DNA of 23,531 nucleotides from Stramenopiles sp. TOSAG23-2 (lineage: Eukaryota; Sar). The first letter of the stretch is position 1. Every line of letters begins with the position of its first letter. The position numbers and the translations under genes were made by a program. Location: the NCBI GenBank assembly GCA_900128395.1, contig LT649486.1:1-23531 (forward strand), read 5' to 3'. Positions 15,916-23,531 of this stretch are shown piece by piece. The notes beneath the pieces are model-generated. The model made no database searches, was not told the origin of the DNA, and worked only from the letters and a program-made list of their open reading frames with translations.

Positions 15916-17760
15916 TCAATTTTGCACGATTCCTTCTGGTTGTTGTACAATATTTTCAACTTCATTATTTTCATTTTGTTCCCCATTATTGTTATCATCA
16001 TCATCATCATCATTATCAATCACAGCCGCCGTGTCTGTAGTTACAGGTGGTTGTGGTGGCGCTGGTAATGGAATAGCAACTGGGTACCATGTTGGATACA
16101 ATGAAAAGACAAAGCTAATTACAAAACATCTTAAATCAGTGAAAAATCCTACAGATTGTACAGGATGTGGGATATTTCCAGCTGGCGGGGTTGGGATATT
16201 AATGTTTTCCGCCGCCGCGGCTGCTCCACCATTTCCTCCATTATTATTGTTATTTTCACCCCCATTATTATTATTATTTCGATTGCCATGACGACCACAT
16301 GTAATAGTTCTCAATACGTAATGAACAAATCCAACACTATAAAAATAGTATATCACTAAAGCAACCATTAAAAAAGTTTTGTGGCGTTTACTTTGATCTT
16401 GTGAAAATACCATGTAAAAAAATGCAATTTTGATAATAAGTCGAACATTCACCATTTCGAAGAATCCAGGCTGTGGTTGTTGTTCTTGTTGATTATTATT
16501 GTTATTATTATTTTGCACGTTATTATTTGCTGCAATATTGTTGTTGTTGTTGTTCCTTTGATTTTCTTGGATTACACGTGCATTTTGTTGTATTACACGT
16601 GCTGCATCTAAAATATTATCACGCGCATTGTTAATTTCATTATTATTATTATTATTATTCACATTGACCCTTTGCCTTGAAGCATTTTCACCACGCCTAT
16701 ACAATCCATCAGATGCAACAGATTGAGTTTGTGCTTCTGTTTGGAACGATTGTTGTGTTTGAAATTGTCTTGCAGCGGCTTGTTGTTGTTGCATCGCATA
16801 CATTTGTTGCATATAACGGTAGTAGTTTGCATATGCCTCCTGGTGAGCTTGTTGGCTCATTTGCATTTGCTGCTGTGGCGACATTTGTTGATTCATCATA
16901 AAATTGTTCATATTGTTATATGGAGAATTTTGCTGTTGCTGTTGTTGTTGTGGGCTCATATTACCTCTCATCATAGCTGCATATTGTTGTTGTTGCTGTT
17001 GTTGATAATATGCCATCCATTGTTGTTGTTGTTGTTGATAATATTGTTGCATTAATTCAGGCGACATTTGTTGTTGTGCTGCTGACATTTGCGCTGGAGA
17101 TGAATGATGACGTTGCAATGATGGTGTCCCTCCTGCTTGTTGTCTAGGAAATGTAATGTTATTATTGTTGCTAGAAAAATTATTGTTGTTATTATTACCA
17201 CCAAAGGAAGTTGGATTTATATTTGTTCTGGTAGGGGTTGATATTATACGTTGGGAATTGCTATTTAACATTTCACCAGTAGTCGTATTTCTGCTATTGC
17301 TATTACCTCTAGTTGGTTGCGATTGCAATGTATTGTTATTTACAACGGATGGTGCTGAATTGTTATTGTTATTGCTATTATTACTATTATTATTTTCCTC
17401 TTCTATACTATCAGGTGAATTACCTCTTAACGGGGATAATTCACTAGGTAATTTTTTATCTGCAGGTGATACTGATGGACTGAAACCAGTACGTGCAGGT
17501 ATTAAATGAAATGTATGCCACGCACTTAAATCTTCATTTTCTAAAATCTTTTTCAATGTTACGGTGCCATCGGATAGCATTTTGCCGGAAAATACTAAAC
17601 GTATATCACGTGCAACTGGTTTACCAGGATATTCTTTTTCTAAATATTCTTTCATTTTTTTAACTGTAAAAGTTAAAGGTAATTCTTTTTTCCAATCTGG
17701 CAACGCATCGCCCTCCCTTGTCACATATGGATTTCTAAATATCACACGTGCCAATTCCAT
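15916..17760 (-). CDS. Herp-like protein: N-terminal ubiquitin-like domain, C-terminal membrane segments
   Basis: A 614-residue protein. Residues 1-88 form a ubiquitin-like domain: MELARVIFRNP, FTVKKMKEYLEKEYPGKP, DIRLVFSGKMLSDGTVTLKK and TFHLIPAR follow the strand-helix-strand order, with LVFSGKML at the ubiquitin LIFAGKQL position. Residues about 95-425 are low complexity, with long Asn and Gln tracts. Hydrophobic segments follow at about 437-455 and 462-485 (TFLMVALVIYYFYSVGFVHY), and a further one lies at about 535-560 (FFTDLRCFVISFVFSLYPTW). Ubiquitin-like head plus C-terminal hairpin is the plan of HERPUD proteins, which recruit the Hrd1 complex in ER-associated degradation. The long Q/N linker is not typical of animal Herp. 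The acidic C-terminus ends EGIVQN. Orthology is inferred and not proven. Confidence 0.65.
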   Translation of the reverse strand: MELARVIFRNPYVTREGDALPDWKKELPLTFTVKKMKEYLEKEYPGKPVARDIRLVFSGKMLSDGTVTLKKILENEDLSAWHTFHLIPARTGFSPSVSPADKKLPSELSPLRGNSPDSIEEENNNSNNSNNNNNSAPSVVNNNTLQSQPTRGNSNSRNTTTGEMLNSNSQRIISTPTRTNINPTSFGGNNNNNNFSSNNNNITFPRQQAGGTPSLQRHHSSPAQMSAAQQQMSPELMQQYYQQQQQQWMAYYQQQQQQQYAAMMRGNMSPQQQQQQQNSPYNNMNNFMMNQQMSPQQQMQMSQQAHQEAYANYYRYMQQMYAMQQQQAAARQFQTQQSFQTEAQTQSVASDGLYRRGENASRQRVNVNNNNNNNEINNARDNILDAARVIQQNARVIQENQRNNNNNNIAANNNVQNNNNNNNQQEQQPQPGFFEMVNVRLIIKIAFFYMVFSQDQSKRHKTFLMVALVIYYFYSVGFVHYVLRTITCGRHGNRNNNNNGGENNNNNGGNGGAAAAAENINIPTPPAGNIPHPVQSVGFFTDLRCFVISFVFSLYPTWYPVAIPLPAPPQPPVTTDTAAVIDNDDDDDDNNNGEQNENNEVENIVQQPEGIVQN

Positions 17761-18546
17761 TATTTTAATTGTTTGTTTGTTTATTCTCTTGTTGTTGTCG
17801 ATCTTTATTAAGTATTAATACTTGTTTTTTTATCGTTCTCTTTGATTATATATGTGACAACATGTGACAACAGTCGTCTGTGTCTGTCTTCTGTTGAGAA
17901 CATTTATGTGCCAGGTATTCGATTTCTATATAATAAATTATATAAAATCATGCACCACATGTAGTGTGCTAGTATAGGCGGCAGTAGTATACTAAAAAGT
18001 ATTTTAGTTTTTAGTATTTAGTAGTTTAAGTGTTTAAGTTGTTCTCTTCAAGATTTTCAAAAGCAGGTTCAGCACTATGCTATAGCCTTGAGACTATTTT
18101 TCATCTTTTAGTACAGCATGCTAGCTAGTAATTGGTTTTGCTAAATAAATTAAGGATTCTAAATAGATTCTAAGAAGGCTAAAGGTGATTCGTGGCATTT
18201 CCAAACATATAGATGTCTGTACTGACATTAATACTGTAATACATTTATATTTAAATAATAAAAATCTGGTAAAAAATATTTTTGTTAATTTTATTTTTTT
18301 ATATTAAAATATAAAAATACTCTTTTTCCTTTTGGGTTGAAATCTTATCTCATTCGTACATGCATATGTATATATATAGATAAACTTTTTCCTATTCTTA
18401 ATTTTTTTTTTTTCTGGAATATAAACCATGTATACACGATATCTCTTGTATAATATATTTAAAATATATTTATTAATCATATTTGATACATCAATATCTT
18501 ATTTGTATCATACATATATATGTATACGATTATCAATCAATATCAT
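17761..18546. other. Intergenic region upstream of the Herp-like gene
   Basis: 786 bp between two - strand genes. It has a tandem decamer ATGTGACAAC at 17852-17861 and 17862-17871. On the - strand TACCTGG is at 17917-17911, 151 bp before the Herp-like ATG. A perfect 10-bp inverted repeat, ATACTAAAAA (17989-17998) and TTTTTAGTAT (18008-18017), has a 9-base loop. 18050-18230 is of mixed composition without an open frame. No tRNA or known small RNA motif was recognised. Confidence 0.5.
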
Positions 18547-19764
18547 TTATAATTCTTTTTTTTCATCTGCTTCTTCTTCCTCTTCGTCATCCATATCATC
18601 ATCTTCATCTTCTTCCTCATCAGCTTTTGCTGCTTCTTCTGCTGCTTTTTTTGCTTTGTCCCATGCTTCTTTTGCATCCTTTTCTTTGTCCTTAGTTGCA
18701 TCACTAGTCTCTTTTGCTAATGCATTTGCTTCTTCAATACTATCACCAACGTAGATATTGTCAAAGATAGTACCGTTGTTCACAGTCCATAATTCGAAAC
18801 CAACATGTTCCAAAACTGGGAAGGTAACAAGTTCTTCATCATATTTTGGGTTATCAATTTGTTTTGGTTTCCAAACACCTTTGTATTTTGGGTTTTTGAT
18901 ACGTTTTGCACTCCATGGTCCTTTGTAGTCTGGGTTATCAATCATTGGTGCTTCCCATTCGCCATCATCTTCATCATCCCAATCATCTGGTTTAGTTGCC
19001 TCTGGATCAGCAATTTCTTTTGCAATATCATCATAACCTTCTGGTTTCTTATCTTCTGGATCGTTCATCATTTCCTCATCAACCCAGTCTGATGGTTTTT
19101 TATCGGATGGATCATCCATTTTTGGTTTTTCGAAATCCCATGCATCAACAATATTACCAGATGCTTTGGATTGACCATCAAGTAAAATTTCATATGTTCC
19201 ATCACCTTTAATATGTAACGTGTATAAATGTGTAAATTCATTTTTGTCACCGTGTTCCAATTTTACTTCATCACTTTTTAACAAATTTTTACCTTCTCCA
19301 TTGGTGAAAATAGCATGGATTCTGGATACGTCGTAACCGCACATATCAGGACCAAACATGACACTGTATGGGGTATCACCACCGAATTTTTTTGCATCCA
19401 TTTTTCCTAATAATTTGATGTAACCACCACCACAAAATGCATATTCACGTAAATGGTTTCTTGCAGTAAATTGTACAACTAAATCAGAACCACCTTTACC
19501 AAGAGTATATGCTGGGATTGATTTTGCCAATTTGTTCGAGATTGCGTGGAAACGTGCATCTTCGGATGTCATCAAACCTTTGTCAGCTTCTGCATCACTA
19601 CTCCATTCACCAGCAGTCCAACTGAAGCTACCTCGTTCACTTTTAGACTTCCATTCGCTATGGGTCCATCCAGAAGAAAATGGATCTGAATCAAAGGTAT
19701 CTTTGAAATATGTAGTTGCTGTTGCTGTTGTAGCAATTAATAATAATAATGCAATTGTTTTCAT
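18547..19764 (-). CDS. Calreticulin
   Basis: A 405-residue ER lectin chaperone that binds calcium and monoglucosylated glycoproteins. A signal peptide (MKTIALLLLIATTATAT) precedes the globular N-domain starting YFKDTFDSD. The disulfide pair C111/C142, the CGGGYIKLL strand and TPYSVMFGPDMCGY are present. The P-domain arm has three type-1 repeats (DPSDKKPSDW, DPEDKKPEGY, DPEATKPDDW) and three type-2 repeats (GEWEAPMIDNPDY, GPWSAKRIKNPKY, GVWKPKQIDNPKY). The lectin-site Asp is kept in GTIFDN (331-336). The acidic calcium-storage tail ends in KKEL, a KDEL-type ER retrieval signal. The segment before CGGGY reads HLREYAF where most homologues have KHEQ-x-ID. No transmembrane segment, so it is calreticulin and not calnexin. 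It is head-to-head with the aminotransferase fusion. Confidence 0.97.
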   Translation of the reverse strand: MKTIALLLLIATTATATTYFKDTFDSDPFSSGWTHSEWKSKSERGSFSWTAGEWSSDAEADKGLMTSEDARFHAISNKLAKSIPAYTLGKGGSDLVVQFTARNHLREYAFCGGGYIKLLGKMDAKKFGGDTPYSVMFGPDMCGYDVSRIHAIFTNGEGKNLLKSDEVKLEHGDKNEFTHLYTLHIKGDGTYEILLDGQSKASGNIVDAWDFEKPKMDDPSDKKPSDWVDEEMMNDPEDKKPEGYDDIAKEIADPEATKPDDWDDEDDGEWEAPMIDNPDYKGPWSAKRIKNPKYKGVWKPKQIDNPKYDEELVTFPVLEHVGFELWTVNNGTIFDNIYVGDSIEEANALAKETSDATKDKEKDAKEAWDKAKKAAEEAAKADEEEDEDDDMDDEEEEEADEKKEL

Positions 19765-19818
19765 TATACTTGTTTTTTCTTTTATTTTTTATATATATAT
19801 GTCTTTTTCGTTTATCAG

Positions 19819-19899
19819 GTATGTTTTATATATGATATAGATATATATAAGTATGATATTGTTTATGATGTGTATGTTTCACTCTTCTCACTACAATAG
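19819..19899 (+). other. Candidate 81-bp intron at the 5' end of the aminotransferase fusion gene
   Basis: The donor is TCAG/GTATGT at 19819, identical in its first six bases to the intron at 4-92. The acceptor is pyrimidine-rich TTTCACTCTTCTCACTACAATAG ending at 19899 (only its last bases are cited as signal). Splicing links the fusion frame to ATG at 19749-19751. No CTAAC branch point is obvious, and the 5' exon would overlap the calreticulin coding start by 16 bases. Confidence 0.4.
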
Positions 19900-22109
19900 A
19901 CTATCTAAATTGCAATGTGTTGATATCTTCTAATATTATACCGTATTTAAAAAACATATTGCAAAATTATGTCATATTAGATAAATTTGGCGATGAGGAA
20001 TGCTTAGCACTTGATGGTGCATCTGCGGAAACGATTAAAAAGCGAAAAGAAGGATTGGCTTATTTGAAAAAGCAAAGTAATTTAAAACCATCTGAAAATA
20101 TTGAACAAAAACATCGTTTAGGTGACCCACGTTTTGATAACCTAAATAATGTTATGCCAGTATTGACTGAATTGAATCAACCAAATTGCAACGTTGTGGT
20201 TGACTTGTCGGTAAATGAATGCAAAGTGAAATTGCCAAATGGGGAGGAACAACCATATTGTGGAAACAATGCTGTGCATTATTTCGAAAAATCATTTTAT
20301 GATGACATACACCAAGAAACGTTTGAGAAGTTATCATCGAAAAATAAAGAATCAACTAATAACTTGAAATACGTAACAACAACAATCACGCCAGAAATTT
20401 TAAAACATTCTAAAACTATCACAGAAATGACGAATTTAGATCTAGTACGATATGCAACGAGTGGTTCAGAAGCTGTTGATTGTGCTATTAAACAAGCGCG
20501 TAGAACGACTAGTAAGGATATTATCATCCGTTTCGATAAAGCATATCATGGACATACAACTGGTATTACACTTGGTTCTCCACATATGGTTTATTTAAAA
20601 GAAATGGATGAAAGTTCGTTGGATTTTATTGAAGAATATCATTATCGTATAGCTGGGGTTATTGTAAATCCAATGCAACATTTTACTGGGCCAAATAAAA
20701 TGTCTCCACCAGGGGAAAAATTAACCTTTGGCAAACGAGAACAACGAGGTATACAAAAAGAGGAATATGCAAAATGGTTACATGCATTGCAATTGAAATG
20801 TAATTACTGTAGTAAATTTTTAACACCAGTAGCATTTATGTTGGATGATGTTTACTTTGCATTTCGTACAAAAGAATTATTCAGCTTTAGGTATTTTCAA
20901 GTAGACAACGTGGAATTAAAGCCTGATATTATCATTCTTGGTAAAGGCATTGCTGCTGGTTTTCCATTGAGCGTTGTTGTTGGAAATACAAAATTTATGG
21001 GTTGGGCAGATAAGAAAAAAGGTTACATGTTGAAAGTAAATACAACAGTTGGTACATTTTCTGGATGGCATGGTGGTATCGTTGCCTCGAACATTTTCTT
21101 GGATAAAATATCAAAAATGGACAACGGTACATTTGATACAATTAATGACAAGTTTAAAACATTTGCAACGAAATTAAATGCGGCATTTAATGAGAAAAAA
21201 TACCCATTGTGTATTCGTAATTTTGCAAATGTGTTTACAATGAATTTTAAAAACAATTCATTTTACAATTCATTTTATTCACAATATTTAATGAATGAAG
21301 GTATTTTCCTATCCAATCAAACAGTTGGTAAATTTAATTTACAAGCTGATTGTGATGAAAAAACGTTGAAAGAAATTCATATGAAATTTCTAAGTGCTGC
21401 AGAGAAAATGGAAAAGCATGGTTTCTTCGTACCGATAAAAGAATCCCCGTGGAAAAAAGTTGCACAAAAAATTGTTGTGAATTTTTTCAAAGATAGATAT
21501 AATCAAATCATGGAAGATAAACGTATTGATATTGAAGTTTCACATAATCATCCAACCAATCGTTGGGGGCACTTTTGGAGTAGTATTGGCATGATTTTGT
21601 ATTCATACCCTTGCATGTACATGGGTTATTGGCAAGCTGGCTTTTTAAGCTTCTTAATAACACATATGGTTCGTCAAGCTGGTCACTTCTTTTATGAAAG
21701 GCAAGATCTTGATTTTGAAAAACAAAAATTTGGGCATAAAGATCCATCAAAAAAATTTGCCGCTGCGATGGTAATTTTATGTATAGTATGTTTCATTTAC
21801 AAAGATTTCATCCCATATTTGAGCACAGTAAGTGACGATGCGTATGTAGTATCTTGTGGATTGATGACTACGTTCCCACATTACGTTGAAATTACACATA
21901 AATATGGTGCAATACGTGGAGTAGACTGGTTAATAAAAATTTTAACCGACCCATTTACCGATGTTCCAGATTTTTATAAATATGCAATTATCCATCCAAA
22001 AAATTTTTTAGACTTGAGGTCTAGATCAGAAAAATATGATTTTAATATTGAGAAAAAGATGTTCCAGATTTTTATAAATATGCAATTATCCATCCAAAAA
22101 ATTTTTTAG
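19900..22109 (+). CDS. Class-III PLP aminotransferase fused to an Mpo1-like (DUF962) membrane domain
   Basis: About 735 residues from the acceptor at 19899. Numbered from the GTG codon at 19917, residues 90-500 are a class-III aminotransferase resembling glutamate-1-semialdehyde aminomutase: TSGSEAVDCA (181-190), AYHGH (209-213), LDDV with the PLP-ring Asp (309-312) and LGKGIAAGFP with Schiff-base Lys343. A C-terminal membrane part follows, with HNHPTNRWGH (543-552), hydrophobic segments at about 555-585 and 614-635, and RQAGHFFYER (586-595). The HxxPxNxxxH and GHxxxE pattern resembles Mpo1, an ER dioxygenase that shortens 2-hydroxy fatty acids from phytosphingosine. A lipid-amine substrate is therefore conceivable. 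No in-frame ATG exists between the upstream stop (19866) and the conserved region, so a spliced 5' exon is needed. The last 15 residues come from a 98-bp duplication. Confidence 0.75.
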
Positions 22110-22161
22110 ACTTGAGGTCTAGATCAGAAAAATATGATTTTAATATTGAGAAAAAGATGTT
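21960..22161 (+). repeat. Perfect 98-bp tandem duplication at the 3' end of the fusion gene
   Basis: Copy 1 is 21960-22057 and copy 2 is 22058-22155, identical by eye, followed by a third GATGTT at 22156-22161. The 6-bp GATGTT at the edges is the microhomology. Since 98 is not a multiple of 3, copy 2 is read in another frame. The present stop is TAG at 22107-22109; the pre-duplication stop would be the TAA at 22163-22165 directly after Met-Leu. Confidence 0.95.
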
Positions 22162-22869
22162 ATAAATATATATATATATATATTAGGGCGTTTCGATATT
22201 ATAAAAATTCATACATATTTGTAAAGGAGTCTGTTGTCTATGCAATGCGTGAGTTCTATACTATATATATTATATGATGCACATATAATATATTATATAT
22301 ATATAGGTCCTAAGATACGTGGGTGGTTGTTTAAAACTAATTTTAATAAATATTTATAATACAGTAGTATCACTGAAAAGTGCAAAACCAGAAAAGTTAA
22401 TGTCATCTAATAAATGGTAAAATCAATGGTATTACCGTGGTACTGATGTGTAGTGCTATGTATTCTTACGAGACGCTATCTCGGGGAGAGGCAATTTGTG
22501 GCCATTTATTTGTCTTCCTCAATTTTATTACCTGGATGGTATTGCAACGCTATTATTATTTTCAAAAAATAGAAGAAGAAAAGACGACATCCATTCTCAT
22601 ATACCTGAATACTGTACTACACTCACTATGTATGATGAAAATATATTATATACATCTCTATCTGCATTTACTGTGTGTATATGTATATATATATACATAA
22701 TTATCAAACTCATATACATTTTACATAATACATATATAGATACATATATATATACACACATATATACTTATTTTTAAGATAAAATTCTATGTCAAGTAGT
22801 CACTCGTTGAAGCGGTGACATTATATATATTAACAAGATTTCTTTAATTTAAAAAAAAATAATAATAAC
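22162..22869. other. Intergenic region upstream of the eIF5B-like gene
   Basis: 708 bp. It begins with a TA tract and an inverted repeat, then a mixed-composition patch at 22405-22620 with TACCTGG (22529-22535) and TACCTGA (22602-22608) in sense orientation, then TA/CA microsatellites at about 22670-22770. Two overlapping short open frames across 22437-22777 are Tyr/Ile-rich and repeat-driven, so I do not call them genes. Confidence 0.5.
22265..22293. repeat. 12-bp perfect inverted repeat (possible 3'-end hairpin)
   Basis: ATATATTATATG (22265-22276) and CATATAATATAT (22282-22293) pair perfectly around a 5-base loop ATGCA. It lies about 155 bp after the fusion-gene stop and could form in the 3' UTR. 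It is all A/T apart from one pair, so chance is not excluded. Confidence 0.45.
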
Positions 22870-23531
22870 ATGGCAGAAGCTGCTGCATTAGCATTTCTTG
22901 GTGACACTGGAGGAGGTGGTGGAAATAAAAAAAAGAAAAAGAAAGGTAAAAAAGGTAAAAGGGGTGGAAACAACAATAACGTCGATGCGCCGCCCGCACC
23001 ACAAACTAATGGCGATGTTAAACCACCTTCAAATACTGAACAAACACCTGAACAGAAAGCTGCTGCAGCAGCTGCTGCATTTTTAGGCGATACTGGCGGT
23101 GGTGGTGGTGGCGGCGGTAATAAAAAAAAGAAAAAAAAGAAAGGTAAAAAAGGTGGTGGTGGTGGTGGCAATGCTAAAAAGCCAGTAAGTGCGATGGCAA
23201 AGAAAATTCAAGAACAACAAGCACGTCAAAAAGCAGAAGAAGAAGCGATGAGAAAAGCAAAGGAAGAGGAAGAGCGTTTAATACGTGAGGAGGAGGAAAG
23301 ATTGCAAGCTATTGAAGATGCTAAAAAAGAAAAACGTAGGTTGAAAAAGGAAAGGCAAAAAGAGTTGAAAGCAAAAGGTTTAATTAAATCGAAGGCAGAA
23401 AAAGAACGGGAAGCAAAAGCAGCTGCTGCCCGTCAACGAATGATTGATTCTGGTATGATTAGTGCAGATGCCTTTGTAAACACTGGAGGTAAGAAAAAAA
23501 AGGTTGTCTACGGCAAAAAGAAGAAAAATCA
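22870..23531 (+). CDS. eIF5B (translation initiation factor), N-terminal part, truncated by the window end
   Basis: The open frame from ATG 22870 continues beyond the window (220 codons visible). eIF5B is the GTPase that joins the ribosomal subunits at the start codon; its GTPase domain would lie downstream. What is visible fits the charged N-terminal extension of eukaryotic eIF5B: KKPVSAMAKKIQEQQARQ, then a long Glu/Arg/Lys helix (EEERLIREEEERLQAIEDAK), RRLKKERQKELKAKGLI, and KKVVYGKKKK at the place where homologues have a PVYGKRKKK-type box. The first 110 residues contain a doubled module: A(A)xAFLGDTGGGGG followed by a Lys-rich KKKKGKKG tract, with 23 residues between. Poly-Gly and poly-Lys are unusually long. 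The assignment rests on this extension alone. Confidence 0.75.
   Translation, partial: MAEAAALAFLGDTGGGGGNKKKKKKGKKGKRGGNNNNVDAPPAPQTNGDVKPPSNTEQTPEQKAAAAAAAFLGDTGGGGGGGGNKKKKKKKGKKGGGGGGNAKKPVSAMAKKIQEQQARQKAEEEAMRKAKEEEERLIREEEERLQAIEDAKKEKRRLKKERQKELKAKGLIKSKAEKEREAKAAAARQRMIDSGMISADAFVNTGGKKKKVVYGKKKKN

Noticed and set aside
16677-17509. Several + strand open frames rich in Leu and Val
   Set aside because: They are complements of CAG/CAA/AAT repeats in the Herp-like gene on the - strand.
15931-17760. CRISPR-like or minisatellite repeats in the poly-Gln/Asn zone
   Set aside because: They are codon repeats inside one open reading frame without spacer structure.
18428-18754. + strand open frame rich in Ser and Ala
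   Set aside because: The complement of the acidic calreticulin tail; the - strand gene is unambiguous.
19799-19818. ATG at 19799 as the fusion-gene start with the same donor
   Set aside because: Joining it to the acceptor at 19899 gives the wrong phase and an early stop.
19765-19916. ER stress response element (CCAAT-N9-CCACG) upstream of calreticulin
   Set aside because: No CCAAT or CCACG in suitable arrangement on either strand.
22437-22777. Two overlapping short + strand frames upstream of eIF5B
   Set aside because: The last halves are microsatellite (TA/CA), no family resemblance, and the two frames compete. Treated as noncoding.
22830-23171. Antisense open frame with poly-Pro and poly-Phe
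   Set aside because: It is the complement of the Gly/Lys-rich eIF5B coding strand, and such composition arises automatically.

Overview
The window is nuclear DNA from an unplaced, compact, AT-rich microbial eukaryote, probably a flagellated protist. The eukaryotic evidence is direct. The first gene has GT-AG introns with a TACTAAC-type branch point. Other genes encode calreticulin, the N-terminus of eIF5B, a Herp-like ubiquitin-like membrane protein and a Sfi1-type centrin-binding repeat protein. Genes lie on both strands, mostly without introns, separated by 150-790 bases of very AT-rich DNA. Poly-Asn and poly-Gln tracts are common in the proteins. I cannot name the species or phylum from the sequence alone.

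Layout. 1-2741 (+): 3' part of a large coiled-coil/EF-hand gene with three phase-0 introns. 3176-4309 (+): type-2 malate/lactate dehydrogenase with a mitochondrial-type leader. 4715-5635 (-): lysophosphatidate-type acyltransferase. 6409-8289 (+): degenerate WW motif plus two C-terminal Tudor-like repeats. 8768-9913 (-): coiled-coil protein. 10387-11400: perfect 507-bp tandem duplication covering the promoter and first 114 codons of the next gene. 11061-12434 (+): Sfi1-like repeat protein. 12833-14296 (+): alpha/beta-hydrolase fold protein with Asn at the nucleophile position. 14562-15332 (-): TPR protein. 15916-17760 (-): Herp-like protein. 18547-19764 (-): calreticulin. About 19900-22109 (+): class-III aminotransferase fused to an Mpo1-like membrane domain, with its 3' end altered by a perfect 98-bp tandem duplication. 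22870 to the window end (+): eIF5B N-terminus.

How the genes relate. There is no operon-like system. Several products belong to or are predicted for the endoplasmic reticulum (acyltransferase, Herp-like protein, calreticulin, aminotransferase-Mpo1 fusion), and two or three suggest a centriolar or flagellar cytoskeleton (Sfi1-like, EF-hand/coiled-coil, coiled-coil). Calreticulin and the fusion gene are head-to-head and share a very short promoter interval. The heptamer TACCTGG recurs upstream of four genes, always in the gene's orientation.

Most unusual points: the two recent-looking tandem duplications that remodel gene ends, the aminotransferase/Mpo1-like fusion with no in-frame ATG unless a short 5' exon is spliced on, the Ser-to-Asn change in the hydrolase, and the candidate promoter heptamer.
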